Shown in pieces: positions 15,244 through 22,257 of a DNA stretch of 25,497 nt (its first letter is position 1; each line of letters starts with the position of its first letter). Origin of the DNA: Flavobacteriaceae bacterium (GTDB lineage Bacteria > Bacteroidota > Bacteroidia > Flavobacteriales > Flavobacteriaceae); the NCBI GenBank assembly GCA_018662905.1, contig JABJFE010000025.1:1-25497 (forward strand), given 5' to 3'. The notes under the pieces were generated by a model that saw only the letters and a list, made by a program, of their open reading frames with translations, was not told where the DNA came from and ran no database searches. Made by a program: the position numbers and the translations under genes.

Positions 15244-16328
15244 AATTTAAATATTTTATGAGATGAGTCAATTTCTTTAATAATTCTATTTGTCCTATCA
15301 AAATCAGTATCTGAAATAAAAATTTGACCAAATAAATTATTATTTACTAATTGTATTAGTTGTTTCACCCTTTCATTATCTAATTTATCAAAAATATCAT
15401 CTAGTAATAAAATTGGTGATGAATTACATTCTGATTTTAAATAATCAAATTGTGCCAGTTTTAAAGCAATTAAAAAAGATTTCTGTTGACCTTGACTTCC
15501 ATATTTTTTGATTGGATAGCCATTGATTTCCATAACTAAATCGTCTTTGTGAATTCCGCAACTTGTGTATTGAATAATTCTATCTTTATTAATACTATTA
15601 TTTAGTAATGAATCTAAAGACTCATGTTCTAGTTGACTTTGAAAAGAGATGTTTATTGTTTCTTTATTTTGACTAATTGAATTATAATGCTTAAAAAAAA
15701 CAGGAGAAAAATTTTTAAAAAATTTTTTTCTTGTCTCATAAATAGGCTTACTCAATTGTGATAATTGATCATTATATATGCTAATATTATCCAAATCAAA
15801 AGAATTGCTTTTGTTAAAATATTTTAACAATGCGTTTCTTTGAGTTAGTACCTTGTGATAATTTATAATATTATTTAAATAAATATTATTGTTTTGAGAA
15901 ATAATACTATCAATAAACTTTCGTCTTAGTGAACTACCTTCTTGTATTAAATCTCTGTCGGATGGAGAAATCATGACTAAAGGAATTAAGCCTACATGTT
16001 CTGAAAGTTTTTTATAAATTTTTCCATTTCTTTTCAGAGTTTTCTTTTTGCCTCTTTTAAGACTACAAATTATATTTTCTTGTGTATCGTTTTTAATAAA
16101 ATCACCGTCAATAAACATAAAATCTTGATCGTGATTAATTGTTTGAGAGCTAATAGAATTGAAATAGCTTTTTCCTGCTGAAAGATGATATATCGAATCT
16201 AATAAGTTAGTTTTTCCAATTCCATTGTTTCCTACAAAACAATTGATTTTTCTGTCTAATTCATATTCACCAATTAAAATATTTTTATAGTTTACTACGT
16301 TTATTTTATTTAGATATAAAGAATTCAT
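15240..16328 (-). CDS. recF: DNA replication and repair protein RecF
   Basis: A 362-residue SMC-like ATPase that helps load RecA at single-strand gaps with RecO and RecR. Walker A GNNGIGKT is at residues 33-40, preceded by the N-terminal strand MNSLYLNKINVVNYKN. MISPSDRDLIQEGSSLRRKF is the conserved middle block. The ABC-type signature is KYGSQGQQKSFLIALKLAQF and Walker B is SPILLLDDIFDKLD, all intact. Length is typical. It is divergent from the TPR protein gene and is followed by DUF721 with a 4-base overlap. The 111-base divergent gap is A+T-rich, with no convincing promoter pair. Confidence 0.96.
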   Translation of the reverse strand: MNSLYLNKINVVNYKNILIGEYELDRKINCFVGNNGIGKTNLLDSIYHLSAGKSYFNSISSQTINHDQDFMFIDGDFIKNDTQENIICSLKRGKKKTLKRNGKIYKKLSEHVGLIPLVMISPSDRDLIQEGSSLRRKFIDSIISQNNNIYLNNIINYHKVLTQRNALLKYFNKSNSFDLDNISIYNDQLSQLSKPIYETRKKFFKNFSPVFFKHYNSISQNKETINISFQSQLEHESLDSLLNNSINKDRIIQYTSCGIHKDDLVMEINGYPIKKYGSQGQQKSFLIALKLAQFDYLKSECNSSPILLLDDIFDKLDNERVKQLIQLVNNNLFGQIFISDTDFDRTNRIIKEIDSSHKIFKL

Positions 16329-16439
16329 TACTTATTTTAGAAAAATTACTGAAAACAATGCAAATTATGTAAAATAATTAGTTTTTATCTCTAATTCATT
16401 GGAATAAAATTTTATTTTTACCCATTATTAAAATTCATT

Positions 16440-17192
16440 ATGGCAACGTACAAGAAAAAAGGTTTAAAAAGAAAAACAAGTAATTCTGATATTAATCAAA
16501 GTACAACTGCTGAAGTATTTGATACTTTAGATCAAAGTGCATCTAGTACTGAAAGGATTGTTGCTAAATATCAAAAACATATTATCGGAAGTGTGTTAGT
16601 TATAGTGATTATGGTATTAGGATTTTTAGGATACTCAAGTTTGGTTTTAGAACCAAATTCTGATGAAGCTAATAATGAATTGTTTACTGCTCAAAATTAC
16701 TTTAGCCTAGCACTTGAGGATAATGAAAATAGTGATTCTTTATTTTTAATGTCACTTAACGGAGGGGAAGGTAAGTATGGTTTTTTAGATATTATTGAAA
16801 ATTATTCTGGTACTAATGCGTCACAACTTTCTTATTACAGTGCAGGTATGGCATATTACAATTTAAATGATTTTGAGAATGCTATTAAATATTTAAAATA
16901 TTTTGACAGTGAAGATGTTGTCTTAAAGGCTTTAGCTCTTGGAGGTATTGGGGATTCTTTTGCTGAACTCGATCAATTAAATGATGCATTAAATTATTAT
17001 GAACTTGCCTTCAATGTTTCTGACAATAGTTTTACAGCACCAAAATTTTTATTAAAAGCAGGAAATACTGCTTCAGTTTTAAATAAAAATAAATTAGCCA
17101 CAAAATATTATAGTTCTATTAGAGATAATTTCCCTAAGTCTCAAGAATCTTTTTATATTGATATTCAGATAGAAAAAAATTCATTGAAATAA
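16440..17192 (+). CDS. Single-TM tetratricopeptide repeat protein (YfgM-like)
   Basis: A 250-residue inner-membrane protein. A basic, Ser-rich N-terminal tail (about 1-46) precedes one hydrophobic helix at about 48-69 (IIGSVLVIVIMVLGFLGYSS). The rest is periplasmic by the positive-inside rule, with several TPR-like helix pairs from about 104 (SYYSAGMAYYNLNDFENAIK; LALGGIGDSFAELDQLNDAL; KFLLKAGNTASVLNKNKLA). This is the layout of the TPR_21/YfgM type; YfgM works with the chaperone PpiD at the Sec translocon in E. coli, but orthology is only suggested. It sits 6 bases before ribH, a common arrangement in flavobacteria. Confidence 0.87.
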   Translation: MATYKKKGLKRKTSNSDINQSTTAEVFDTLDQSASSTERIVAKYQKHIIGSVLVIVIMVLGFLGYSSLVLEPNSDEANNELFTAQNYFSLALEDNENSDSLFLMSLNGGEGKYGFLDIIENYSGTNASQLSYYSAGMAYYNLNDFENAIKYLKYFDSEDVVLKALALGGIGDSFAELDQLNDALNYYELAFNVSDNSFTAPKFLLKAGNTASVLNKNKLATKYYSSIRDNFPKSQESFYIDIQIEKNSLK

Positions 17193-17198
17193 TTAATA

Positions 17199-17672
17199 AT
17201 GTCATCTTCCCACAATAGTCTCAATTCATTAGATTTAGGTAATGTTCCCTCAGCTAAAAATTTAAAGTTTGGTATTGTTGTTTCTAAATGGAATAAACAA
17301 ATTACTGATAATTTACTTAAAGGTTGTTTGGATTTACTTACTCAAAAAGGTGCTAATAAAATTGATATTGAAGTTATTTATGTACCTGGAAGTTTTGAAC
17401 TTGTTTACGGTTGCAAAGTGATGCAGGATAAAGCATTTAATGCTATTATTGCTATTGGTAGTGTCATTAAAGGAGAAACAAAACATTTTGACTTTATTTG
17501 TAACTCAACATCAATTGGCATCAAGGATTTAAATTTAAATGGTAAATCTCCAGTAATTTTTTGTGTACTTACTGACGATAATCTTCAACAGTCGATAGAT
17601 AGAAGCGGTGGGAAATATGGAAATAAGGGTACTGAAGCTGCTATTGCTGCTATTGAAATGTCTCTTATTTAA
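17199..17672 (+). CDS. ribH: 6,7-dimethyl-8-ribityllumazine synthase
   Basis: A 157-residue enzyme that condenses 5-amino-6-ribitylaminouracil with dihydroxybutanone phosphate, the penultimate step of riboflavin synthesis; it forms pentameric or icosahedral assemblies. Trp31 in VVSKWNKQIT stacks on the substrate ring, VPGSFEL (62-68) binds it, and GSVIKGETKHFDFI carries the catalytic His96. SGGKYGNKGTEAAIAAIEM is the C-terminal signature. About 20 residues precede the core. It is co-transcribed with the TPR protein. Its end overlaps the converging crtZ by 8 bases. The product feeds FMN/FAD, the cofactor of the two photolyase-type proteins in this window. Confidence 0.96.
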   Translation: MSSSHNSLNSLDLGNVPSAKNLKFGIVVSKWNKQITDNLLKGCLDLLTQKGANKIDIEVIYVPGSFELVYGCKVMQDKAFNAIIAIGSVIKGETKHFDFICNSTSIGIKDLNLNGKSPVIFCVLTDDNLQQSIDRSGGKYGNKGTEAAIAAIEMSLI

Positions 17673-18111
17673 AATACTTTTTGGGCACAATTAACATTCC
17701 AAAACATTCACCATCTTTTTTTCCTAAATGTTTGTGATGAATTTTGTGAGCTCTTCTTAACCCTCTAGCGTATTTATTATCAATGTTTCTTAGTATTTTA
17801 AATCTTTGATGAATAAAAACATCATGAACTATAAAATAAGCTAATCCATACATAAATATTCCTATTGCAATAGGTAGCCCTAGCCAAAAATTGTATTCCC
17901 CCCATAAGACTGTGAAAAACATACTAATAGCAGCATATTGTAAAAAAAACATATCGTTTCTTTCAAACCAGGATTTATGATCTTTTTTGTGATGATCTTT
18001 GTGAAGAAACCACATAAATCCATGCATGATATATTTATGCGAAAACCATGCGATAAATTCCATGAAAGAAAATGTTGCAATTACTGTAAATATCCAAATA
18101 GCTGTACTCAT
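17665..18111 (-). CDS. crtZ: Beta-carotene hydroxylase (CrtZ)
   Basis: A 148-residue di-iron membrane hydroxylase of the fatty-acid-hydroxylase superfamily, adding 3-hydroxyl groups to the beta rings of beta-carotene to give zeaxanthin. All four histidine boxes are present: HKYIMH (25-30), HKDHH (37-41), HDVFIH (96-101) and HKIHH (122-126). About three to four hydrophobic segments surround them (3-22, 57-70, 76-96). Length is at the short end but usual for bacterial CrtZ. It starts directly after the crtB stop (18112) and is the last gene of crtI-crtB-crtZ, ending in an 8-base overlap with ribH. Confidence 0.95.
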   Translation of the reverse strand: MSTAIWIFTVIATFSFMEFIAWFSHKYIMHGFMWFLHKDHHKKDHKSWFERNDMFFLQYAAISMFFTVLWGEYNFWLGLPIAIGIFMYGLAYFIVHDVFIHQRFKILRNIDNKYARGLRRAHKIHHKHLGKKDGECFGMLIVPKKYFK

Positions 18112-18951
18112 TTATAATATGTTTAGTCTATAACGAACGTAAGATCTTGCCAGTACATTGATTTTTTGATAGTTAGGAACTCTTATTCTTGTAGATTTAA
18201 TTTTCAGTGGATTAGTGTTTTTAAGTTTATTTAAAAGTTTTAGATAATACTTATATGCAGTATAAACCCCAAATCTAGCAGAAGATGGTAATAAGAAAAT
18301 TCCTTTCAAAGCATGAGAAAAGTCGTTATTAATTTCGTTCAATATTATTGTTTTTGATTTTTCATCAAACTTATCAATGTCTAAATTTGGGAAATAGCTT
18401 CTATTTAATCCATCATGATCAGCTTTTAAATCTCTTAAGAAATTAACTTTTTGAAATGCTGAACCAAGAGACATAGCGTAGGGTTTTAAATCATTGTATT
18501 GCTTTTGATCTCCTTTTACAAAAACTTTTAAACACATAAGTCCAACTACATCAGCAGAGCCATATACATATTCATCAAATTCTTCACTACTCAAATATTG
18601 TTTTTTGTTTAAATCAGATTTCATGCTTTTTAAAAAACTATTTACAAGTTCATAGTCGATTTCATATTTATTTAATGTTTTTTGAAAAGAATTAAGTATT
18701 GGATTAAGACTTATTTTATCTTTTATTGATTTTTTAAGATCTAGTTCAAATAGATTTAAAAGTTCTTCTTTATTGAAATCGTGGAAACTGTCTACAATTT
18801 CATCAGCAAATCTAACGAATCCATATATATTGTAAATGTCCTGCCTTATAGAACTATCAAGCATCTTTGTAGCTAATGTAAAAGAAGTACTGTATGATTC
18901 AGTGACGATTCTAGAACAACTTTCTGAAACTTGATCAAATAATTTTTCCAT
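18112..18951 (-). CDS. crtB: Phytoene synthase (CrtB)
   Basis: A 279-residue enzyme joining two geranylgeranyl diphosphate molecules head-to-head into phytoene. The first Asp-rich motif is GFVRFADEIVDSF (Asp50, Asp54) and the second is VNFLRDLKADHDGLNRSYFP with Asp174 and Asp178; together they bind the magnesium-diphosphate groups. The N-terminal YSTSFTLATKML and the central EYVYGSADVVGLMCL are conserved squalene/phytoene synthase blocks. Length is typical. Its ATG lies inside the last codons of crtI (17-base overlap), so translation is probably coupled. Confidence 0.96.
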   Translation of the reverse strand: MEKLFDQVSESCSRIVTESYSTSFTLATKMLDSSIRQDIYNIYGFVRFADEIVDSFHDFNKEELLNLFELDLKKSIKDKISLNPILNSFQKTLNKYEIDYELVNSFLKSMKSDLNKKQYLSSEEFDEYVYGSADVVGLMCLKVFVKGDQKQYNDLKPYAMSLGSAFQKVNFLRDLKADHDGLNRSYFPNLDIDKFDEKSKTIILNEINNDFSHALKGIFLLPSSARFGVYTAYKYYLKLLNKLKNTNPLKIKSTRIRVPNYQKINVLARSYVRYRLNIL

Positions 18952-20407
18952 CTTTAATAATTAGGTCACTAACTAGTTTTCCTGAAACAATTGCAGGCGG
19001 CACACCAGGACCTGGAACAGTCAATTGCCCACTAAAGTACAAATTTTTGACTTTATTACTTCTTAAATTAGGTCTTAAAAAAGCAGTTTGCATAATTGTG
19101 TTGGCAAGGCCATATGCATTGCCTCCATATGAGTTATAATCTTTAATAAAATCTTTAACACAAAAACTTTCTTTAAAAATTATATTATTTTTTAATTTTT
19201 GATTTGTTAATTTTTCTAATCTTTCTATTATAATATTAAAATATTTGTCTCTAAATTCTTGGTTGTCCTCCAAGTCTGTAGCTAATGGAATTAAGAAGAA
19301 ACCATTTTCACATCCATCAGGAGCTGTTTCAAAATTGGTTTTTGATGTAAAATTGGCATAAAAAAGTGGATTTTCAGGCCATTTTGGTTCGTCATAAATA
19401 TCAGCACTGTGTTCGTCAAAATCAGTATCAAAAAACAAATTATGGTGAGCAACATCTGTTATCTTTTTATCAAATCCAACATAGAACAAAAGCGAAGATG
19501 GCGCCCATGTTTTTTTAGACCAGTATTTCTTTGAATATTGTCTGTATCTCTTGTCTAATAATGATTCTGTGTGAGCATAATCAGCTCCTGAAATTATAAT
19601 ATCACAAGAATGTTGTTCTTTATTTATTATTAATCCTTTTACTTTTTTATTTTCTATTAAAATAGATTCAACATTACATTCCGTCTTATATTGAACTCCT
19701 AAGGATTTGCCTAAATCTAACATTGATTGAACTACATCATAAAACCCGTTTTTTGGTTGCCAGGTTCCTAAACCAAAATCAGCATAATTCATGAAACTGT
19801 AAAAAGCTGGAGTATTGGATGCCTTAGCTCCTAAAAATAATACAGGAAATTCTAGAATAGCTCTTAATCGATGACTTTTAAATCCTTGTCTAACTTCTCT
19901 TCTTATGTTACTAATAAAGGATTTTACTTTAAAAACGGTTTTTTTTGTGATAAGCTCTAGAGGAGTTATTCCTGGCATTTTATATAACATATCTTTAACA
20001 GCTATATCATAATTATCTTTAGCTTCAATGATAAATTTTTCTAACTCAATCGAACTTCCATTTTCTTCTTTTTCAAAAACCTTTTTAATTTTATCTAACG
20101 AATCTTCAATGGATATACTATCATTTTTTCCAAAAAAAACTTTATATGCAGGATCTAGTTTTGAAAGATCATAAAAATCAGATCTTTTTTTATCAAAATC
20201 ATTAAAAAATCTTTCAAATACATCAGGCATCCAATACCAACTAGGTCCCATGTCAAAAGTAAACCCTTCTTTCTTAAATTGTCTTGCTCTTCCACCAAGA
20301 GTGCTATTTTTTTCAACTACTGTTACATTGTAACCTTGCTTTGCTAAATAACAAGAGGCAGATAATGAGGAAAAACCAGATCCAATTATAAAAACATTTT
20401 TATTCAT
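18935..20407 (-). CDS. crtI: Phytoene desaturase (CrtI)
   Basis: A 490-residue FAD enzyme that turns phytoene stepwise into lycopene at the membrane. The dinucleotide-binding start is VFIIGSGFSSLSASCYLA followed by VVEKNSTLGGRARQF (the FAD-ribose Glu and the GGR). FDMGPSWYWMPDVFERFF is the conserved next block. The C-terminal bacterial desaturase signature NLYFSGQLTVPGPGVPPAIV is near 455-475. Length is normal. It is the first gene of crtIBZ and begins only 22 bases after a tRNA-Leu gene on the same strand. Lycopene cyclase and GGPP synthase are not in the window. Confidence 0.97.
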   Translation of the reverse strand: MNKNVFIIGSGFSSLSASCYLAKQGYNVTVVEKNSTLGGRARQFKKEGFTFDMGPSWYWMPDVFERFFNDFDKKRSDFYDLSKLDPAYKVFFGKNDSISIEDSLDKIKKVFEKEENGSSIELEKFIIEAKDNYDIAVKDMLYKMPGITPLELITKKTVFKVKSFISNIRREVRQGFKSHRLRAILEFPVLFLGAKASNTPAFYSFMNYADFGLGTWQPKNGFYDVVQSMLDLGKSLGVQYKTECNVESILIENKKVKGLIINKEQHSCDIIISGADYAHTESLLDKRYRQYSKKYWSKKTWAPSSLLFYVGFDKKITDVAHHNLFFDTDFDEHSADIYDEPKWPENPLFYANFTSKTNFETAPDGCENGFFLIPLATDLEDNQEFRDKYFNIIIERLEKLTNQKLKNNIIFKESFCVKDFIKDYNSYGGNAYGLANTIMQTAFLRPNLRSNKVKNLYFSGQLTVPGPGVPPAIVSGKLVSDLIIKDGKII

Positions 20408-20429
20408 TATATGTAATTAAAATTTGTAG

Positions 20430-20515
20430 TGCGCACGAGAGGACTTGAACCTCCACGAGAAGTTAATCTCACTAGGCCCTCAACCTAGCGCGTCTACCAA
20501 TTCCGCCACGTGCGC
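20430..20515 (-). tRNA. tRNA-Leu(GAG)
   Basis: 86 bases on the minus strand. The acceptor strands are GCGCACG and CGTGCGC with discriminator A, and CCA is not encoded. The D-arm follows GTGGCGGAATTGGTAGACGC. The anticodon stem-loop is CTAGG-TTGAGGG-CCTAG, so the anticodon is GAG (Leu). A long variable arm of the leucine type lies between the anticodon arm and the T-arm (GGTTCAAGTCC). It lies 12 bases after the neighbouring tRNA-Lys and 22 bases before crtI. Confidence 0.95.
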
Positions 20516-20527
20516 TAAATAGAGTAG

Positions 20528-20600
20528 TGACCTGGCTGGGGCTCGAACCCAGGACCCTCTCCTTAAAAGGGAGATGCTCTACCAACTGAGCTACCAGGTC
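20528..20600 (-). tRNA. tRNA-Lys(TTT), copy 1
   Basis: 73 bases on the minus strand. The acceptor is GACCTGG/CCAGGTC with discriminator A, the D-arm is GCTCAGTTGGTAGAGC, the anticodon stem-loop is TCTCC-CTTTTAA-GGAGA (anticodon TTT) and the T-arm is CTGGG-TTCGAGC-CCCAG. CCA is not encoded. It differs from the upstream copy at four positions. Confidence 0.96.
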
Positions 20601-20610
20601 TAAAAACTTG

Positions 20611-20683
20611 TGACTTGGCTGGGGTTCGAACCCAGGACCCTCTCCTTAAAAGGGAGATGCTCTACCAGCTGAGCTACCAAGTC
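20611..20683 (-). tRNA. tRNA-Lys(TTT), copy 2
   Basis: 73 bases on the minus strand, with the same anticodon arm (TCTCC-CTTTTAA-GGAGA, anticodon TTT) as the adjacent copy 10 bases away. The acceptor is GACTTGG/CCAAGTC, the D-arm is GCTCAGCTGGTAGAGC and the T-arm is CTGGG-TTCGAAC-CCCAG. It is the first tRNA of the three-tRNA cluster behind a promoter-like TTTG-N20-TATATTTG. Confidence 0.96.
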
Positions 20684-20703
20684 TAAAAATATTTTAGAGG
20701 CTG

Positions 20704-20735
20704 CAAATATAGCTTCAATAAATTTATTAATCAAA
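20704..20735 (-). promoter_or_regulatory. Promoter of the tRNA-Lys/Lys/Leu (and probably crtIBZ) unit
   Basis: The minus strand has TTTG (20732-20735), a 20-base spacer and TATATTTG (20704-20711), a full match to the Bacteroidota -33/-7 pair. The -7 element ends 20 bases before the first tRNA-Lys. Since only 22 bases separate tRNA-Leu from crtI, this is the only good candidate for expressing crtIBZ unless a promoter lies inside the tRNA genes. Confidence 0.6.
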
Positions 20736-20755
20736 GAGATTTTCTTATAAATTTG
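20723..20755 (+). promoter_or_regulatory. Promoter of aroK, overlapping the divergent tRNA promoter
   Basis: TAAATTTG (20748-20755) is a full match to TAnnTTTG, with TTTA (20723-20726) as a weaker -33 at a spacing of 21. The -7 element ends 35 bases before the aroK ATG. The -33 region interleaves with the spacer of the minus-strand promoter, so the two directions could compete for RNA polymerase. Confidence 0.45.
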
Positions 20756-20790
20756 TCAATCATAATTGTTTAATTAATATATTCACATTC

Positions 20791-21321
20791 ATGGTTAATT
20801 CACACATAGTTCTTCTAGGTTACATGGGTTGTGGTAAAACTACTATTTCTAATAAATTAGAAGCAATTCTTAATTTACCTAAGTTTGATCTTGATCAAAT
20901 TATTGAAAAAGAGTATAAAATGTCTATCTCTGAAATTTTTAATAAAAAAGGTCAAATCGAATTTAGAAGAATAGAAAGAATATTTCTTAAAAAATTATTA
21001 AATAATAAAGATAAATCTATTATTTCTTTGGGAGGAGGAACCCCTTGTTATCATGATAATATGGAAATTATTTTAAAATATTCTAAAAATGTTTTTTTTA
21101 TTAATACTAGTCCAGAACTGCTTTCTGAAAGATTGTTTAAGCAAAGGTCTAAAAGACCAATTATTGAATCAATAAATTCAATCATTAAATTAAAAGAATT
21201 TATTTCAAAACATTTATTTGAGAGAATTATATTTTATAATCAAGCAAATCATATAATCTTAGATTCAAACCAAGGAATTGATTCTACATGCAATAAGATA
21301 ATTGAGAAGATTAATTTATAA
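20791..21321 (+). CDS. aroK: Shikimate kinase
   Basis: A 176-residue P-loop kinase that phosphorylates shikimate with ATP on the way to chorismate and aromatic amino acids. Walker A GYMGCGKT is at residues 10-17. Asp33 and Asp35 (FDLDQII) bind magnesium and shikimate, and Arg59 (IEFRRIER) and the GGG of SLGGGTPC (81-83) also contact shikimate. QRSKRPII is the lid with its arginines. Length is normal. The ATG start is followed closely by the first strand IVLLGYMG. It is a single-gene unit whose last 11 bases overlap the converging phosphoribosyltransferase gene. Confidence 0.95.
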   Translation: MVNSHIVLLGYMGCGKTTISNKLEAILNLPKFDLDQIIEKEYKMSISEIFNKKGQIEFRRIERIFLKKLLNNKDKSIISLGGGTPCYHDNMEIILKYSKNVFFINTSPELLSERLFKQRSKRPIIESINSIIKLKEFISKHLFERIIFYNQANHIILDSNQGIDSTCNKIIEKINL

Positions 21322-21805
21322 TAGCATAACAGTCATTTTTTTCAAAAATAACTTCAACATGATCACTCATTGATGTTGAAAGTGAAATACCCTTAAAATC
21401 AACTTTTATTGGAAATTTTTTATGATTTCTGTCTATAAGAACTACTGTATTAAAATTTTCAGGAGTCATGTCTAGTAAATATTTAACACAGTAAATTAGA
21501 GTCCTTCCAGAATGAAGAACGTCATCGATAAGCACTATCGACTTATTTTTTAAATATTCTTTTTTACAATCTAATTCTATTTTATCTAAAGGGTTTTCCT
21601 TATTTATTTTTATAAAAATTATTTCAATGTTAGACTTAGAAATTTGTTTTAATTCTTTTTCAATAATTTCAGCTAAAACATAACCATTTTTATAAACCCC
21701 AATAAGAACTATTTCTGAACATTCTAAATTGTTTTCATGAATTTGATAAGCTATTCTTTTAACAATTTTTTTTATTTGATTTGTATTAAGGATTTTATTT
21801 TCCAA
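21311..21805 (-). CDS. Phosphoribosyltransferase (PyrR-like)
   Basis: A 164-residue type I phosphoribosyltransferase. The PRPP-binding motif is VLIDDVLHSGRTL (91-103), with the PPi-loop candidate GVYKNG (36-41) upstream. VLIDRNHKKFPIKVDFKGIS and SDHVEVIF resemble PyrR, the uracil phosphoribosyltransferase and pyrimidine attenuation regulator of Firmicutes. In Bacteroidota these proteins are usually annotated only as phosphoribosyltransferases, so an RNA-regulatory role is not claimed. The TTG at 21805 is the only start before the conserved part. It follows the S4 protein gene by 23 bases on the same strand. Confidence 0.88.
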   Translation of the reverse strand: MENKILNTNQIKKIVKRIAYQIHENNLECSEIVLIGVYKNGYVLAEIIEKELKQISKSNIEIIFIKINKENPLDKIELDCKKEYLKNKSIVLIDDVLHSGRTLIYCVKYLLDMTPENFNTVVLIDRNHKKFPIKVDFKGISLSTSMSDHVEVIFEKNDCYAIIN

Positions 21806-21828
21806 TTTTTAAATTTTATTAAATATAA

Positions 21829-22188
21829 TTATTCATTTAGAAATTCATTAATATCTCTTCTTTCTTTTTTACTTGGCTTACCCTTGAATTTAAAATTATT
21901 TTTAGTTTTAAGTAATATTTCTTTTTTTTCATTTTCTGAAATTGGAGTTAAATCTTTTAAATAGAGATCTACAATTTTAGCACCAACTCTTGATGTGGGT
22001 AAATCTTGAATATAGAAATTATATAATATTTGTTTTTTTTTCACACTAAATGATGTACCGATAAAAATATCAAATGATGGCTTAACAGATTTGTCTTGCA
22101 CTTTTATATGACCTTTTTTGCAAGCATTGCTTGCTATTGTTCTGGATTTAAAAATCCTTGTATACCAAAGAAATAGATCAATTCTCAT
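21829..22188 (-). CDS. S4-domain RNA-binding protein (Hsp15-like)
   Basis: A 119-residue protein with an S4 RNA-binding fold at the N-terminus: MRIDLFLWYTRIFKSRTIAS then ACKKGHIKVQDKSVKPSFDI, the usual helix-loop-strand pattern, followed by a basic C-terminal tail (FKFKGKPSKKERRDINEFLN). This layout is that of Hsp15/HslR, which binds stalled 50S subunits carrying nascent peptide in E. coli; orthology is inferred from length and domain order. It begins with ATG and is probably co-transcribed with the downstream phosphoribosyltransferase. It is divergent from the FKBP lipoprotein gene across 69 bases. Confidence 0.88.
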   Translation of the reverse strand: MRIDLFLWYTRIFKSRTIASNACKKGHIKVQDKSVKPSFDIFIGTSFSVKKKQILYNFYIQDLPTSRVGAKIVDLYLKDLTPISENEKKEILLKTKNNFKFKGKPSKKERRDINEFLNE

Positions 22189-22257
22189 AAATAAATTAAA
22201 TTTATAATTTATATCAGAAATATAAGAAAATTGTATCTTGCGGCATATTTATTTTAA

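Noticed and set aside
12539..16362. Repeated ATAATTTG upstream of the symporter, DUF2520 and recF genes on the minus strand
   Set aside because: It is one base short of TAnnTTTG, has no matching -33, and in the first case lies inside the microprotein frame. It is too weak to call a promoter or a shared regulatory site.
17880..18080. 66-codon minus-strand frame inside crtZ
   Set aside because: It overlaps the four histidine boxes of crtZ in another frame and has no independent support.
22234..22240. TATCTTG before the FKBP lipoprotein gene as a -7 element
   Set aside because: It lacks one T of TAnnTTTG and has no -33 partner at the right distance.
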